A stretch of 64,000 bases of DNA, taken from assembly GCF_000426545.1 (NCBI RefSeq), contig NZ_AUFO01000009.1:248001-312000 (forward strand), read 5' to 3'. The DNA is from Paenibacillus massiliensis subsp. panacisoli DSM 21345 (GTDB lineage: Bacteria; Bacillota; Bacilli; Paenibacillales; Paenibacillaceae). The position numbers were made by a program, and so were the translations under genes. How positions within the stretch are numbered: position 1 is the stretch's first letter; every line of letters starts with the position of its first letter. Under the pieces are notes generated by a model that saw nothing but the letters and a program-made list of their open reading frames with translations, was not told the DNA's origin and did not search any database. Of the stretch, positions 9,445 through 18,227 are shown piece by piece.

Positions 9445-11484
9445 TTACGACTGCTCCTCGATAATAACCGTTCCCCATGGCTCCAGTGTAAGCTGCTGCC
9501 CCTGTGTAATCTGCTCGTCACTCAAAAGAGAATGTCCAGCACCATACGTATAATTCAGAGATAGCGGCTCATCCGAATAGTTAAAGTAGAAATGCACCTG
9601 CTGGCCTTGCTCATTCACGCTATGCTTCACAACAGCCGGGAACGACAGCTCCTGATCCGCGCCCCATAGACCGATGTCCCTTACAATGTGCTCCAGCACC
9701 GCACGGATGACCTCCGGTGTCGTGAAGCACCCGATGTAGGCCGCACTGCCTTTGCCATAGCGATTCCTTGTAATGGCTGCATACTCACCCCAATGCGGAT
9801 GATCGTAAGAGGCCAGTACCTCTGCACCCTCTGGCACCAGCAGCTCCATCCATTCCTTCACCTCTGTATCCAGCCCTGCCAGCTCTAGTACGCCGCTCTT
9901 CAGGCGGGTGCCCCGTGGCTCAACGAACAGCTGATAGGTCGCTCCGCACGCCTCACTGATAATCCCGGGCTGCATGACTGTACGCACCTTGACGTTCTCG
10001 TCGGTGAAGCCGGATTTGAAGGCATAGACGACATGCCCCCCCTGCTCCACATAGCGGTTCAAGCGCTGCAAATATGAATCAGGCACGGTGTACAGCGGTG
10101 GTACAACGATGAGGTCATAGTCCTCCAGCTGTCCATTTTCCGGGTTCAGAATGTCGACACCGACATTCATGCGATAGAGCTGGTCATAGAGCAAACGGAA
10201 TACATCGTTGTAATTGTAAGGCGTCTGCCCGCTGAACGGTCTTCCTGCGAATGGGAACCATTCAAGTGCGGTGTAGCTCTCGTTACTGATGACCATACCT
10301 ACCTTATTCTGCTTCCGCAAGCCAGTCAGTCGGCCAGAGATCTGAGCGAATTCGCGCCCAATGACCTTCGCTTCGTTATATACCGGATTCGGACGCAGGT
10401 CATGACTGAGCAAGCCCTTCCAATACGTCTCCGCTGAATTGTGAATCGAGTGCCAATGCCAATATTCAACCATGACTGCCCCAGAGGCGAGGTGGCTATA
10501 AGCCTGCTGGCGGAGCTGTCCCGGATATGGAACCCACTGCTTGAACGCCTGCGCCTCGGTCTCCAGCACGAAGTATGGCTGGTGCTTGGTCGAGCGTATA
10601 ATGTCTCCGCCGAAGGATATTTCCAGCCCGGTCAGCTCGCCCTGGCTCGGATGGTAGATATCTACCCCCGTCACATCAAGTGCCTTGGAGGCCTCGAAAT
10701 GATTCACGTCTGGCTGAATACCATAAGAATAGCCCCGCCATTCAAAATCAAAGTTATGGGTGACAAATTGATCCTCCCGCGCATATTCGCGGACCAGCTC
10801 CACCTGCCAAGCGAGGAAGTCCGTTACGAGCTGCCGCTGAAAACGGGAAAATTCCGCGCCCAGACTTCCATTAATGGTGCCGACAACGGACGGAAAATCC
10901 TCCCAGCTGTTAATGCGGTTGCTCCAGTAGTCCAGCCCGTATTCATGGTTCAGCTGATCCAGGTCGCCATTGAACTTGTCCTTCATATACTTGACGAACA
11001 TGAACTGTACATTGGGACCGACCGTTCCATAATGCTTCGTCTCATTATCTACCTGAAAGCCGATGACGGCTGGATGCTCGGCGACACGGGCAATCAGCTT
11101 GCGGATGATACGCTCTGCGTAGCGCAGGTAGACCGGACTCGTAATGTCCATAATCTGTCTGGCACCATAGCGTCCCGGTCCATTCTTCGTAACGGCCAGC
11201 ACTTCTGGGTAGGCCTTGACGAGCCAGGTAGGCACAGCATAGGTCGGCGTCCCGACAATGACATCAATACCAGCGCGGTGCATAGCTTCCAGTACGCGAT
11301 CGACAGAGCTGAAGTCGAATATGCCATCCTGTGGCTCATGTGTGCTCCACGTACTCTCGGCGATTCTCACCAGATTGATCCCCGCGTCTTTCATCAGCGC
11401 AATGTCCTCTTCTAAGCGGTCATACGGCATATATTCATCGTAGTAGGCAACACCATAATATAATTTTTCGGGCTTGTAGCTCAC
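9445..11484 (-). CDS. Beta-galactosidase, glycoside hydrolase family 42
   Basis: About 679-residue cytoplasmic retaining glycosidase. The TIM-barrel start (LYYGVAYYDEYMPYDRLEEDIALMKDAGINLVRI) is typical of GH42. The acid/base Glu lies in FQVDNETKHYG (E148 from the chosen start) and the nucleophile Glu in YFVLETEAQ (E308). A trimerisation domain (about 390-590) and a small C-terminal beta domain follow. The GTG at 11484 has a perfectly placed GAGGAGGAG and is preferred over the ATG nine codons upstream, whose own upstream sequence is a CcpA-like site. It is divergent from an AraC regulator that probably controls it. No secretion signal is present, so it likely acts on imported beta-galactosides. 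Confidence 0.92.
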   Translation of the reverse strand: MSYKPEKLYYGVAYYDEYMPYDRLEEDIALMKDAGINLVRIAESTWSTHEPQDGIFDFSSVDRVLEAMHRAGIDVIVGTPTYAVPTWLVKAYPEVLAVTKNGPGRYGARQIMDITSPVYLRYAERIIRKLIARVAEHPAVIGFQVDNETKHYGTVGPNVQFMFVKYMKDKFNGDLDQLNHEYGLDYWSNRINSWEDFPSVVGTINGSLGAEFSRFQRQLVTDFLAWQVELVREYAREDQFVTHNFDFEWRGYSYGIQPDVNHFEASKALDVTGVDIYHPSQGELTGLEISFGGDIIRSTKHQPYFVLETEAQAFKQWVPYPGQLRQQAYSHLASGAVMVEYWHWHSIHNSAETYWKGLLSHDLRPNPVYNEAKVIGREFAQISGRLTGLRKQNKVGMVISNESYTALEWFPFAGRPFSGQTPYNYNDVFRLLYDQLYRMNVGVDILNPENGQLEDYDLIVVPPLYTVPDSYLQRLNRYVEQGGHVVYAFKSGFTDENVKVRTVMQPGIISEACGATYQLFVEPRGTRLKSGVLELAGLDTEVKEWMELLVPEGAEVLASYDHPHWGEYAAITRNRYGKGSAAYIGCFTTPEVIRAVLEHIVRDIGLWGADQELSFPAVVKHSVNEQGQQVHFYFNYSDEPLSLNYTYGAGHSLLSDEQITQGQQLTLEPWGTVIIEEQS

Positions 11485-11510
11485 TTGCGACTCCTCCTCG
11501 AATGGATTCA

Positions 11511-11524
11511 TGTAAGCGCTTCGT
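11511..11524 (-). promoter_or_regulatory. Catabolite-responsive element (cre)-like site
   Basis: TGTAAGCGCTTCGT matches 13 of 14 positions of the CcpA cre consensus TGWAARCGYTWNCW. It sits 27 bases upstream of the preferred GH42 start, where bound CcpA would block transcription when glucose is present. Confidence 0.6.
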
Positions 11525-11616
11525 CAATCATGCTTATTATTCATTATGTAGATAATCGTGTAGAATGAATATAGTCAATCCTGGGGGACAATTTACCCAA
11601 ATCAAAGGTGATATAG

Positions 11617-12522
11617 ATGAATGAGCATCATTCCATAGATAACCCGCTCTTAACGAATGCCCGGCGGCTTCCGGTGCTGGATTGGAATATCAGCTTCTTC
11701 GGGGCCCATACCCAGAAGGTGGATAGGGGCTGGCATGTGCCGTCTGACCTGCATCTGGCCTTCGAGATGATCTGGGTGCTGGAGGGCAGCCAATCCACAC
11801 AGCTTGAGCAGGACAGCTATGAAGTCAAGCAAGGCGATATCCTGATCATTCCGCCCGGCTTCCAGCATGAGATTCACTGTACCGATCCGCAGGGCATGAC
11901 GTATTTTTGTGCTCACTTTGACATTGATGACCCTGTATTCATGACTACCATGATTCAGAAATGCGAGATTCTGTACCGCCAGGACCACGAGTACAACGCT
12001 GAATTACAGCAGATTCTGCAGCGCTGGGTTGCTCTCACCGACCAGGAAGCGCCTTATTCCTTCCGAACGAAGATGGAGGTGCAGATCATCCTCTCGGAGC
12101 TGCTGATTGCCCTGGATCGGATGCTGGAGAGCAGTCCTTCTCCCCTCCAACCCGCAGGCATCAACAACACCAAGTACGCTAAGGAAATCGCCGAGATGAT
12201 CAAGACGTCGTTCAAGCAGCAGGTGCTCCACCCTGAATCAGCAGAGACGGACGAGGGACTGTATATTGAGCGCATTATTCAATCTATCGGACTCAGTGCA
12301 GGCTATGGATATGAGGTGTTCAAAAAGGTATACGGCTTGTCGCCCCGTCAATATTTATCCCAATTGAAGCTGAAGGAAGCGCGCTTGCTGATCAAGAAAC
12401 CCGGTCTCTCGATCCAGTCCATCAGTAAGCGGCTTGGTTACAAGAACGCCTCTCATTTCAGCAGACAATTCAAGCGTTGGACGGGGCTGTCCCCTCTCGA
12501 ATATCGGGAAAGGTACGAGTGA
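11617..12522 (+). CDS. AraC family transcriptional regulator
   Basis: 301 residues. The N-terminal cupin-like sensing domain (about 40-110) contains VLEGSQSTQLEQDSYEVKQG and IIPPGFQHEIHC. The C-terminal double helix-turn-helix (about 205-300) has GYGYEVFKKVYGLSPRQYLSQL, then ISKRLGYKNASHFSRQFKRW ending in TGLSPLEYR, the AraC signature. It is transcribed away from the GH42 gene, so it is the likely activator of that gene in response to a beta-galactoside. The ribosome site AAAGGTGA precedes the ATG. A decayed copy of its DNA-binding region lies about 490 bases downstream. Confidence 0.9.
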   Translation: MNEHHSIDNPLLTNARRLPVLDWNISFFGAHTQKVDRGWHVPSDLHLAFEMIWVLEGSQSTQLEQDSYEVKQGDILIIPPGFQHEIHCTDPQGMTYFCAHFDIDDPVFMTTMIQKCEILYRQDHEYNAELQQILQRWVALTDQEAPYSFRTKMEVQIILSELLIALDRMLESSPSPLQPAGINNTKYAKEIAEMIKTSFKQQVLHPESAETDEGLYIERIIQSIGLSAGYGYEVFKKVYGLSPRQYLSQLKLKEARLLIKKPGLSIQSISKRLGYKNASHFSRQFKRWTGLSPLEYRERYE

Positions 12523-12620
12523 GGTCACAGCTTAAGCAGTGCAGTCTACGGAACGAATAGGAATAACCACGAAAAAGTTGAAATCACTTGTCCATATGAT
12601 GAAAAAAGGAGAGATTCACC

Positions 12621-12986
12621 GTGTTGATCAGACTCAACTGGATCACGCTGCGTGTACGCAATCTGGAGGCATCCATCGACTTCTACCACGGAAAGCTTGG
12701 GCTGCAGATACAGCGCAGATTTGAAAGCCGTGGACGGCAAATTGCCATGCTGGGCATGGAAAATGAAACATCACTTGAACTGATTGAGGGCAGCGAAGTC
12801 ATTCTCAAACCAGAAGCGGGCGTGTCCATAGGTTATGAGGTGGGGTCACTAGAGGAAGCTATGGAGCGCCTGACAACATGGGGGATTCCGATTATACGCG
12901 GCCCCGTCCAGCCGAATCCCCATCTGCATTTTATATACATCGCTGACCCCGACGGATTCGAGGTGCAACTGGCTGAGCATATGTAA
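12621..12986 (+). CDS. VOC (glyoxalase/bleomycin-resistance) family protein
   Basis: 121-residue single VOC domain with both beta-alpha-beta-beta-beta modules: LNWITLRVRNLEASIDFYHGKLGLQ at the start and FIYIADPDGFEVQLAEH at the end. The terminal Glu of the metal set is in FEVQL. The start is GTG with AAAGGAGA upstream. It follows the AraC gene by about 98 bases and could be co-transcribed, but no link to galactoside use is evident. The substrate is unknown; such small VOC proteins may be isomerases, dioxygenases or drug-binding proteins. Confidence 0.8.
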   Translation: MLIRLNWITLRVRNLEASIDFYHGKLGLQIQRRFESRGRQIAMLGMENETSLELIEGSEVILKPEAGVSIGYEVGSLEEAMERLTTWGIPIIRGPVQPNPHLHFIYIADPDGFEVQLAEHM

Positions 12987-13007
12987 TCAGTATGCATCAA
13001 CCATATA

Positions 13008-13079
13008 CCGTTTATTACTCACTCCATTGGACTAAGTGCAAGCTACGACTATGATGTGTTCCAAAAGGTATATCTTTGA
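13008..13079 (+). pseudogene. Degraded remnant of an AraC-type DNA-binding domain
   Basis: Translating from 13008 gives IPFITHSIGLSASYDYDVFQ followed by KVYL and a stop. This aligns with the AraC protein at 12522 (RIIQSIGLSAGYGYEVFKKVYGL), and the DNA around 13027-13072 is also clearly alike. There is no start or upstream domain, and the frame stops in mid-helix. This looks like the leftover of a partial duplication of the neighbouring regulator, or of a related AraC gene. Confidence 0.6.
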
Positions 13080-13189
13080 AAAACGCCGCTAAGTAGTTCC
13101 CTCCAGCATCAGACTTCCGCCTAACAGGTCAATCGACAGCTCCATCAGCAGATAAACAGGGGGCAAAGGTCATCTCCGGAGCTAATCAC

Positions 13190-13240
13190 CGAGAAAAAGC
13201 TCTCAAGCCGCAGCAAGCTGCATGGCCGGAGAGCTTCTCG
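13190..13240. terminator. Imperfect hairpin, possible terminator
   Basis: Inverted repeat CGAGAA-AA-AGCTCT / AGAGCTTCTCG with a long internal part rich in GC, between the AraC remnant and the convergent kdgR stop. It lacks a clean T tract, so the assignment is weak. Confidence 0.35.
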
Positions 13241-13304
13241 TATCTACAATAACAATTAATCCCCAAGCCCTTCCAGAGCCTCACTGCCTGTCACTTCGCT
13301 CTGA

Positions 13305-14324
13305 TCAGTTCTCTGGCTTGCTGACGGATTCGCCCTGAATCAGCTGCGGCACGAAGCGATAAATGATCGGCACCGCGTCGCCTTCCTCCTCAATGGCGGA
13401 CAGCAGCGTCTTGGCTGCCTGCTTGCCCATCTCGGCGATCGGCTGCCGAATCGTCGTAATCGACGGATTGTATATATGTGCGAACTGAGCATCATCTATA
13501 CCGATAATCGAGATATCACGCGGGATGCGCATGCCTTTTGCATTCATATATTGGAGAATCTCCGCCAGCACAATATCGTTCCCGGCTAGTAATGCGGTAG
13601 GCCGCTCATCGAGCGCGAACAGCTCATCCAGTGTGGAGAAGATCTCGTCTCGCGATACACTGCGAATATAGTCCTCACGGATCGGCAAGCCATACTCCTC
13701 CATGACCTTCTTATAACCACTGACTCGTTCGACACGGGGCGTGATCCGGTTCACTCCCAGTGGAGGCGTCAGGAGAGCAATACGCTGATGACCATGCTGT
13801 ACCAGCTCCTGAATACCGATCTTGACAGCCATGTCATTATCGAGAAGCAGACTTTGCGTCGTGACTCCCTCTACCAGACGATCCAGGAAGACCAGTGGGA
13901 ACTTCTCATCCACCAAGCGGTTGTAGGCCTCTGCATTTTTGCCTGTCGGGAAAATAATCAGTCCATCCACCTGTCTGGCGATCAGCATCTCAATGTGCTT
14001 GTTCTCCTTGTCAGGATTCTCATCAGCGTTGCAAATAATAACCTGAATGCCATATTGCTGCAGCTCATTCTCGATAGCCCGGATGCCCTGAATGGACAGC
14101 GTATAGTCCAGATTCGCCACAATGATACCGATCATGAAGGAACGGTTATTCTTCAGACTACGAGCAGCCCCGTTGGGCTGGTAATTCAGCTCCTTGATCA
14201 CCTGTGCGATTCGTTCCTTGGTGCTATCGCTCATATATTTATAACGCTTGTTCAGATACTGCGATACGGTACTCTTCGATACACCGGCCTTCTGGGCCAC
14301 ATCCTCAATCGTTAACCTTTTCAT
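13305..14324 (-). CDS. kdgR: LacI family repressor, KdgR-like
   Basis: 339 residues. The N-terminal LacI helix-turn-helix is TIEDVAQKAGVSKSTVSQYLNKRYKYMS, followed by the hinge RIAQVIKELNYQPNGAARSL, both very like the Bacillus pectin-pathway repressor KdgR. The periplasmic-binding-protein-like sensor runs from about 60 to 335 (IIVANLDYTLSIQ, IIGIDDAQFAHIYNPSITTIRQP). The ribosome site AAGGAGA precedes the ATG. An 11-mer shared with the kduI/kdgK promoter lies upstream, suggesting control of both by the same protein, with KDG as the probable inducer. The symbol is given by resemblance and context. Confidence 0.8.
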   Translation of the reverse strand: MKRLTIEDVAQKAGVSKSTVSQYLNKRYKYMSDSTKERIAQVIKELNYQPNGAARSLKNNRSFMIGIIVANLDYTLSIQGIRAIENELQQYGIQVIICNADENPDKENKHIEMLIARQVDGLIIFPTGKNAEAYNRLVDEKFPLVFLDRLVEGVTTQSLLLDNDMAVKIGIQELVQHGHQRIALLTPPLGVNRITPRVERVSGYKKVMEEYGLPIREDYIRSVSRDEIFSTLDELFALDERPTALLAGNDIVLAEILQYMNAKGMRIPRDISIIGIDDAQFAHIYNPSITTIRQPIAEMGKQAAKTLLSAIEEEGDAVPIIYRFVPQLIQGESVSKPEN

Positions 14325-14453
14325 GCCTAATCTCCTTACACGCCGCGGAATATGGTAAGTCGGACAAGTCCGACCTGCGGGTCATTATTAGCCTGTCTCC
14401 CATCCCCGCAACAGTTGTATTAGAAGTATACTTTTTTTTTAGTAAATTTTCTA

Positions 14454-14464
14454 TAACGTTTTAT
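14454..14464 (-). promoter_or_regulatory. Candidate KdgR auto-operator
   Basis: TAACGTTTTAT, identical to the 11-mer at 8009-8019 between kduI and kdgK. Its extended form CTATAAC|GTTTTAT is a partial palindrome around CG, typical of LacI-family sites. It lies 130 bases upstream of the kdgR start and 119 bases upstream of the divergent MFS gene, so it may serve either. Confidence 0.55.
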
Positions 14465-14582
14465 AAAACTATTATTAAGCTTGTCCAGAGCATGGTAAAG
14501 AGAAACCATGTTCATTTTTAATTTTAGATGATAGGATGTACATATTAAAAAGATAGAGATTTCAGAAAACGGGAGAGAAACC

Positions 14583-15782
14583 ATGCAAAAAGTAGAAACA
14601 TCAGAGCAAGCCCTGAGCAGCAGCGGCCGCTTTCCATTAGCTTTATTCTGCCTCACGGCTGGGGCATTTGCCATCGGGATGACGGAATTCGTCATCATGG
14701 GGCTGTTGCCCAATGTGGCCAGAGACCTGGACGTTACGATCGCACAGGCGGGACAGCTGATCACTGGTTACGCACTTGGCGTAGCCTTGGGTGCGCCCAT
14801 CCTGACTATTGCCACCAGTAAAATCGCCCAAAAGCAGCTGCTATGCCTGTTGATGGTCATCTTCATCATCGGGAATCTGGTTGGAGCGTTGGCCCCTAGT
14901 TATGGATTGCTGATGGGCTCTCGTCTCGTTACCGCGTTGGCCCACGGCACCTTCCTCGGCACAGGGTCCTTGATCGCGGCCAGACTGGTTCGTCCAGATA
15001 GACGAGCTGCCGCAGTCTCCATGGTACTGGCAGGATTGACCATTGCCAATATTATCGGCGTGCCATTCGGTACCTTGATCGGGCAGCAGCTCGGTTGGCG
15101 GGCTTCCTTTGGGGCCATCACAATTATGGGCATCATATCTCTGATCGGGATTATTACGATGATTCCCAAGATTGAACAGACGGAGCAACCAAGCCTATCC
15201 AAGGAGGTTAGCAGCCTCTTTCAGCCTCAGGTGCTGCTGATTCTGGCTACAGGCGCCTTTGGATGCTGCAGTATGTTTGCAGTGTTCACGTACATTACCC
15301 CCATGCTGACAGATGTCGCCGGCTTTCAGGAGAGCAGCGTAACCTGGATTCTGGTCATGTATGGAATCGGTGTGACACTGGGGAATCTCATCGGTGGGCG
15401 CCTTGCGGACTGGAAGCTGATGCCGTCGGTGATTACCATCTTCATCATTTTGTCCGCACTGCTACTGATCCTGTCGGGCGTGCTGCATATTCCGGCGCTG
15501 GCGCTGATCTTTATTTTCCTATGGGGAATGGCGGCCTTCGGCATTATGCCAGGCATTCAGCTGCGCATTATGAATCTGGCCCATGAAGCTCCACGCCTGG
15601 CGGCTACATCCAGTCATTCCGCACTCAATCTGGGGAACGCTGCTGGTGCCTTCATTGGCGGTGTAGTGCTCACACAGGCTGGACTGGTCTATGTACCACT
15701 TGTCGGAGGATTGATTGCCGCGATCGGCACGGTTGGAGCTATCTTGAGCTATTACATGGTTGAGAAACGGAAGGCTGTATGA
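14583..15782 (+). CDS. MFS transporter, DHA1/AraJ-YdhP type
   Basis: 399-residue 12-helix MFS protein. The opening GAFAIGMTEFVIMGLLPNVARDLDVTIAQAGQLITGYALGVALGAP is diagnostic of the AraJ/YdhP sugar-or-drug exporter group. The motif-A-like loop and HGTFLGTGSLIAARLV follow. The ATG has GGGAGAG upstream. It is divergent from kdgR with a shared upstream region holding a candidate KdgR site, so a role in hexuronate or sugar-acid export is possible but unproven. The gene ends at a bidirectional hairpin. Confidence 0.85.
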   Translation: MQKVETSEQALSSSGRFPLALFCLTAGAFAIGMTEFVIMGLLPNVARDLDVTIAQAGQLITGYALGVALGAPILTIATSKIAQKQLLCLLMVIFIIGNLVGALAPSYGLLMGSRLVTALAHGTFLGTGSLIAARLVRPDRRAAAVSMVLAGLTIANIIGVPFGTLIGQQLGWRASFGAITIMGIISLIGIITMIPKIEQTEQPSLSKEVSSLFQPQVLLILATGAFGCCSMFAVFTYITPMLTDVAGFQESSVTWILVMYGIGVTLGNLIGGRLADWKLMPSVITIFIILSALLLILSGVLHIPALALIFIFLWGMAAFGIMPGIQLRIMNLAHEAPRLAATSSHSALNLGNAAGAFIGGVVLTQAGLVYVPLVGGLIAAIGTVGAILSYYMVEKRKAV

Positions 15783-15847
15783 CCTCCGTTCTCTTCGCAG
15801 CTTAGACAGAATTAATACAGCAAATTGCATAGGACCCAGAAATGTAA

Positions 15848-15887
15848 ACAGCGACTCTCCGAGCAAAGGAGAATCGCTGTTTTGTTG
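15848..15887. terminator. Bidirectional terminator
   Basis: 13-bp stem ACAGCGACTCTCC / GGAGAATCGCTGT with one mismatch and a 7-nt loop, followed by TTTGTTGTTT. It separates the convergent MFS and chemoreceptor genes. Confidence 0.85.
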
Positions 15888-15894
15888 TTTATCT

Positions 15895-17880
15895 TTATCT
15901 TTTATCATCTGTACGGAAACGACTGATTTCAGCCAACAATTGATCAGCATGCTGCAGCAGTTCACTGGCTGCCTCTGAAATGTTGCTAATCGTTCGGGAC
16001 TGCTCCTGCGTAGAGGAGGCCGCTTCTTCAGTTGACGCCGCACTTTCTTCTGCTACGGCCGCCAGCCCTGTCATGACCTCGGATACCTGATTAGCTCCTG
16101 ATTGCAATTCCTCCATAGCGGAGCTTATAGCATTGATCGCATTAATAATGACGTCAACCGAGTGACGAATACGGGTGAAGGAGCCTGACGTCTCTTGAAT
16201 CGACTCCAATTGGGAGGCACTGTTCAGACGGAACCTCTCCAACTCAGCCGAGCTCTGATTCCCTGCCTGATCAAGCTCACCCAACAACTGATTGATTCCA
16301 CCGATGGATTGTGCCGATTGCTCAGCAAGCTTGCGCACTTCCCCCGCAACCACGGCAAAGCCCTTGCCATGCTCCCCGGCCCGTGCCGCTTCGATCGATG
16401 CATTCAAGGCTAACAAATTCGTCTGCGCCGCGATGTTCTTGATGCTTTCCGTAATCGATGAGATTTCAACAATTTTATTCAATAACAGCTCATTGGCAGC
16501 CTCGACCCTGCTCGTCGACTCCCGACTTGAATCCGACAACGCAATCAACCGTTCAAATGCTTCATTCCCACTGTCCATAGCTTGTGTGACGTCACCGACT
16601 ACGGAACGCGTATGATCAGTCTGGCTGTAAATCTGGTTGATCGTTTCATTAATCTCGCCTATTCTCTCCGCACCCAGTTGAATGGAGCCTGCCTGCTCTG
16701 CCGCTCCCTTGGCAATCTCCTCAATAACGGTCGATACCTGCATGGCGATCTCATTACTTCCTGAGGCATCCTGAGACATCAATTGCGATGACGTCTGCAC
16801 TTGTCGTGCAGAATGATCCACCTGCTTGATCAGGCCATTCAGGGAAGCTGACATCTCGTTGAAGGAGGCGCCTAGCTGCGCAATCTCATCCTTGCCCTTT
16901 ATGGAGACTCGTACAGTAACATCCCCAGCAGCCAGCTTGGCAGCACTATCCCTCATTTCAATAAGAGGCTTAATGGTCCGATAGGACAAAAAGTACACAA
17001 TGGCTATCATCAACAGCGAGAACAGAATCACGAAGATTATGACGAAGTTTCTGACGTTGGTATACTCTGCAAAAGCCGCAGCCTTCGAGATCGAAGTAGC
17101 TATAACCCAGTTCGTCTGTGGGACCTTCTCGAAATAGATTAGCTGACGATCGTTATTATAGGTATACTCCGACATACCACTTGGGTCACGCAGCATCGCT
17201 TGTACAATATCCTTATAGTCTTCCTGCTCGACTAGAGGAGTATTGAGCAAGGATTCGTCAGGATGGGAGAGAACCACACCAGCGGTATCCAGCAAGAAGC
17301 TGAAGCTATGCTCCGTGTTCAACGCATTCACTTCATCCTTAATGGAGGTCAAGGAAATATTCTCCGAAATGGCTCCTTGGAATTGGCCGTTCTCGTCATG
17401 CAACGGAACCCCGATGAATATGGATTGCACACCTGCCTGCGTCACATAAGCATCACTGATCGTAAGCTGATCAGAAGCCTTGATGGCCTTGTACCATGGA
17501 CGCTCCCGAGCATCGAATGAAGCATCAGGAATGAAGCCGGCACCATCCATATAGGTTCCATCCTCTAGCCCGAAATAGATCGTAGCGATATCCTCATTGT
17601 TCGTAGGCAATTGATAGGCCTGCAGGTGCTCTAATGTAATATCATGAAGCGGAGTTGTATTCTGAATTGTCGTACCCAGGGTCTCGACGACCTTCGCCTG
17701 CGCAAGTGCCCAGCCATTAATATTGGCTGATGCCTTCTGTACAGTACCTTGCAATTCAAAATGTACGGCCCTCGTCGCTTCCTTCTCAATGTTGATCAAA
17801 GAGACCACGGATAGTGGAATCGACAGCAGGATACACATGGAAAGGACCATCAGAAGGATTTTTATCTTGAGTGTGGACAT
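15895..17880 (-). CDS. Methyl-accepting chemotaxis protein with Cache sensor
   Basis: 661-residue transmembrane chemoreceptor. TM1 is about 7-27; the extracellular region (about 30-280) looks like a double Cache domain ([55 protein letters not shown]), usually binding amino acids or other small ligands. TM2 is about 281-302. A HAMP domain ([28 protein letters not shown]) follows, then the signalling coiled coil with the hairpin tip [44 protein letters not shown] SigD-like promoter is visible upstream. It is divergent from a second chemotaxis unit. Confidence 0.93.
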   Translation of the reverse strand: MSTLKIKILLMVLSMCILLSIPLSVVSLINIEKEATRAVHFELQGTVQKASANINGWALAQAKVVETLGTTIQNTTPLHDITLEHLQAYQLPTNNEDIATIYFGLEDGTYMDGAGFIPDASFDARERPWYKAIKASDQLTISDAYVTQAGVQSIFIGVPLHDENGQFQGAISENISLTSIKDEVNALNTEHSFSFLLDTAGVVLSHPDESLLNTPLVEQEDYKDIVQAMLRDPSGMSEYTYNNDRQLIYFEKVPQTNWVIATSISKAAAFAEYTNVRNFVIIFVILFSLLMIAIVYFLSYRTIKPLIEMRDSAAKLAAGDVTVRVSIKGKDEIAQLGASFNEMSASLNGLIKQVDHSARQVQTSSQLMSQDASGSNEIAMQVSTVIEEIAKGAAEQAGSIQLGAERIGEINETINQIYSQTDHTRSVVGDVTQAMDSGNEAFERLIALSDSSRESTSRVEAANELLLNKIVEISSITESIKNIAAQTNLLALNASIEAARAGEHGKGFAVVAGEVRKLAEQSAQSIGGINQLLGELDQAGNQSSAELERFRLNSASQLESIQETSGSFTRIRHSVDVIINAINAISSAMEELQSGANQVSEVMTGLAAVAEESAASTEEAASSTQEQSRTISNISEAASELLQHADQLLAEISRFRTDDKR

Positions 17881-17937
17881 ATGAATTCCCCTTATTCTGT
17901 TGTGATGTTGTTATGTTTTATTATGGCTATGCTTTTT

Positions 17938-17965
17938 ATATCGGTACTAGCGTGCTGGAGGAATA
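17938..17965 (-). promoter_or_regulatory. SigD-like promoter for the Cache chemoreceptor
   Basis: On the minus strand ACCGATAT matches seven of eight bases of the flagellar sigma -10 (GCCGATAT). TATT lies 16 bases upstream in place of TAAA. It lies about 58 bases before the gene start. Confidence 0.45.
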
Positions 17966-18129
17966 GCGTAATAAGCGGTTCGGAATAGACTTTTTTTATG
18001 CATATTTTTCCCAGTGCACTAACAACGAGGCAGGCTCATGAGGCTAACACGAAGGCAAACTCCAATATTGAAAACAGTGAATATTTCATGAATAATGTTA
18101 TATTTCAGTAAAGTTTCAGCTGAACATAT

Positions 18130-18156
18130 GAAAATCCCCCTCCACCTTTCCGATAA
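18130..18156 (+). promoter_or_regulatory. SigD-like promoter for the BMP lipoprotein/chemoreceptor unit
   Basis: GAAA-N15-TCCGATAA resembles TAAA-N15-GCCGATAT with the correct spacing. It lies about 70 bases upstream of the lipoprotein start. The remainder of the 347-base divergent region (17881-18227) shows no gene. Confidence 0.45.
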
Positions 18157-18227
18157 ATGTGAAGTGGTACATACCTTCTTATATAAAACGACAACGACAT
18201 TATTGAAAGAAACGAGGGCACACGTAC

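Noticed and set aside
10441-11415. A 324-codon plus-strand frame opposite the GH42 gene
   Set aside because: Antisense to a well-conserved enzyme with catalytic motifs; no ribosome site or domain pattern.
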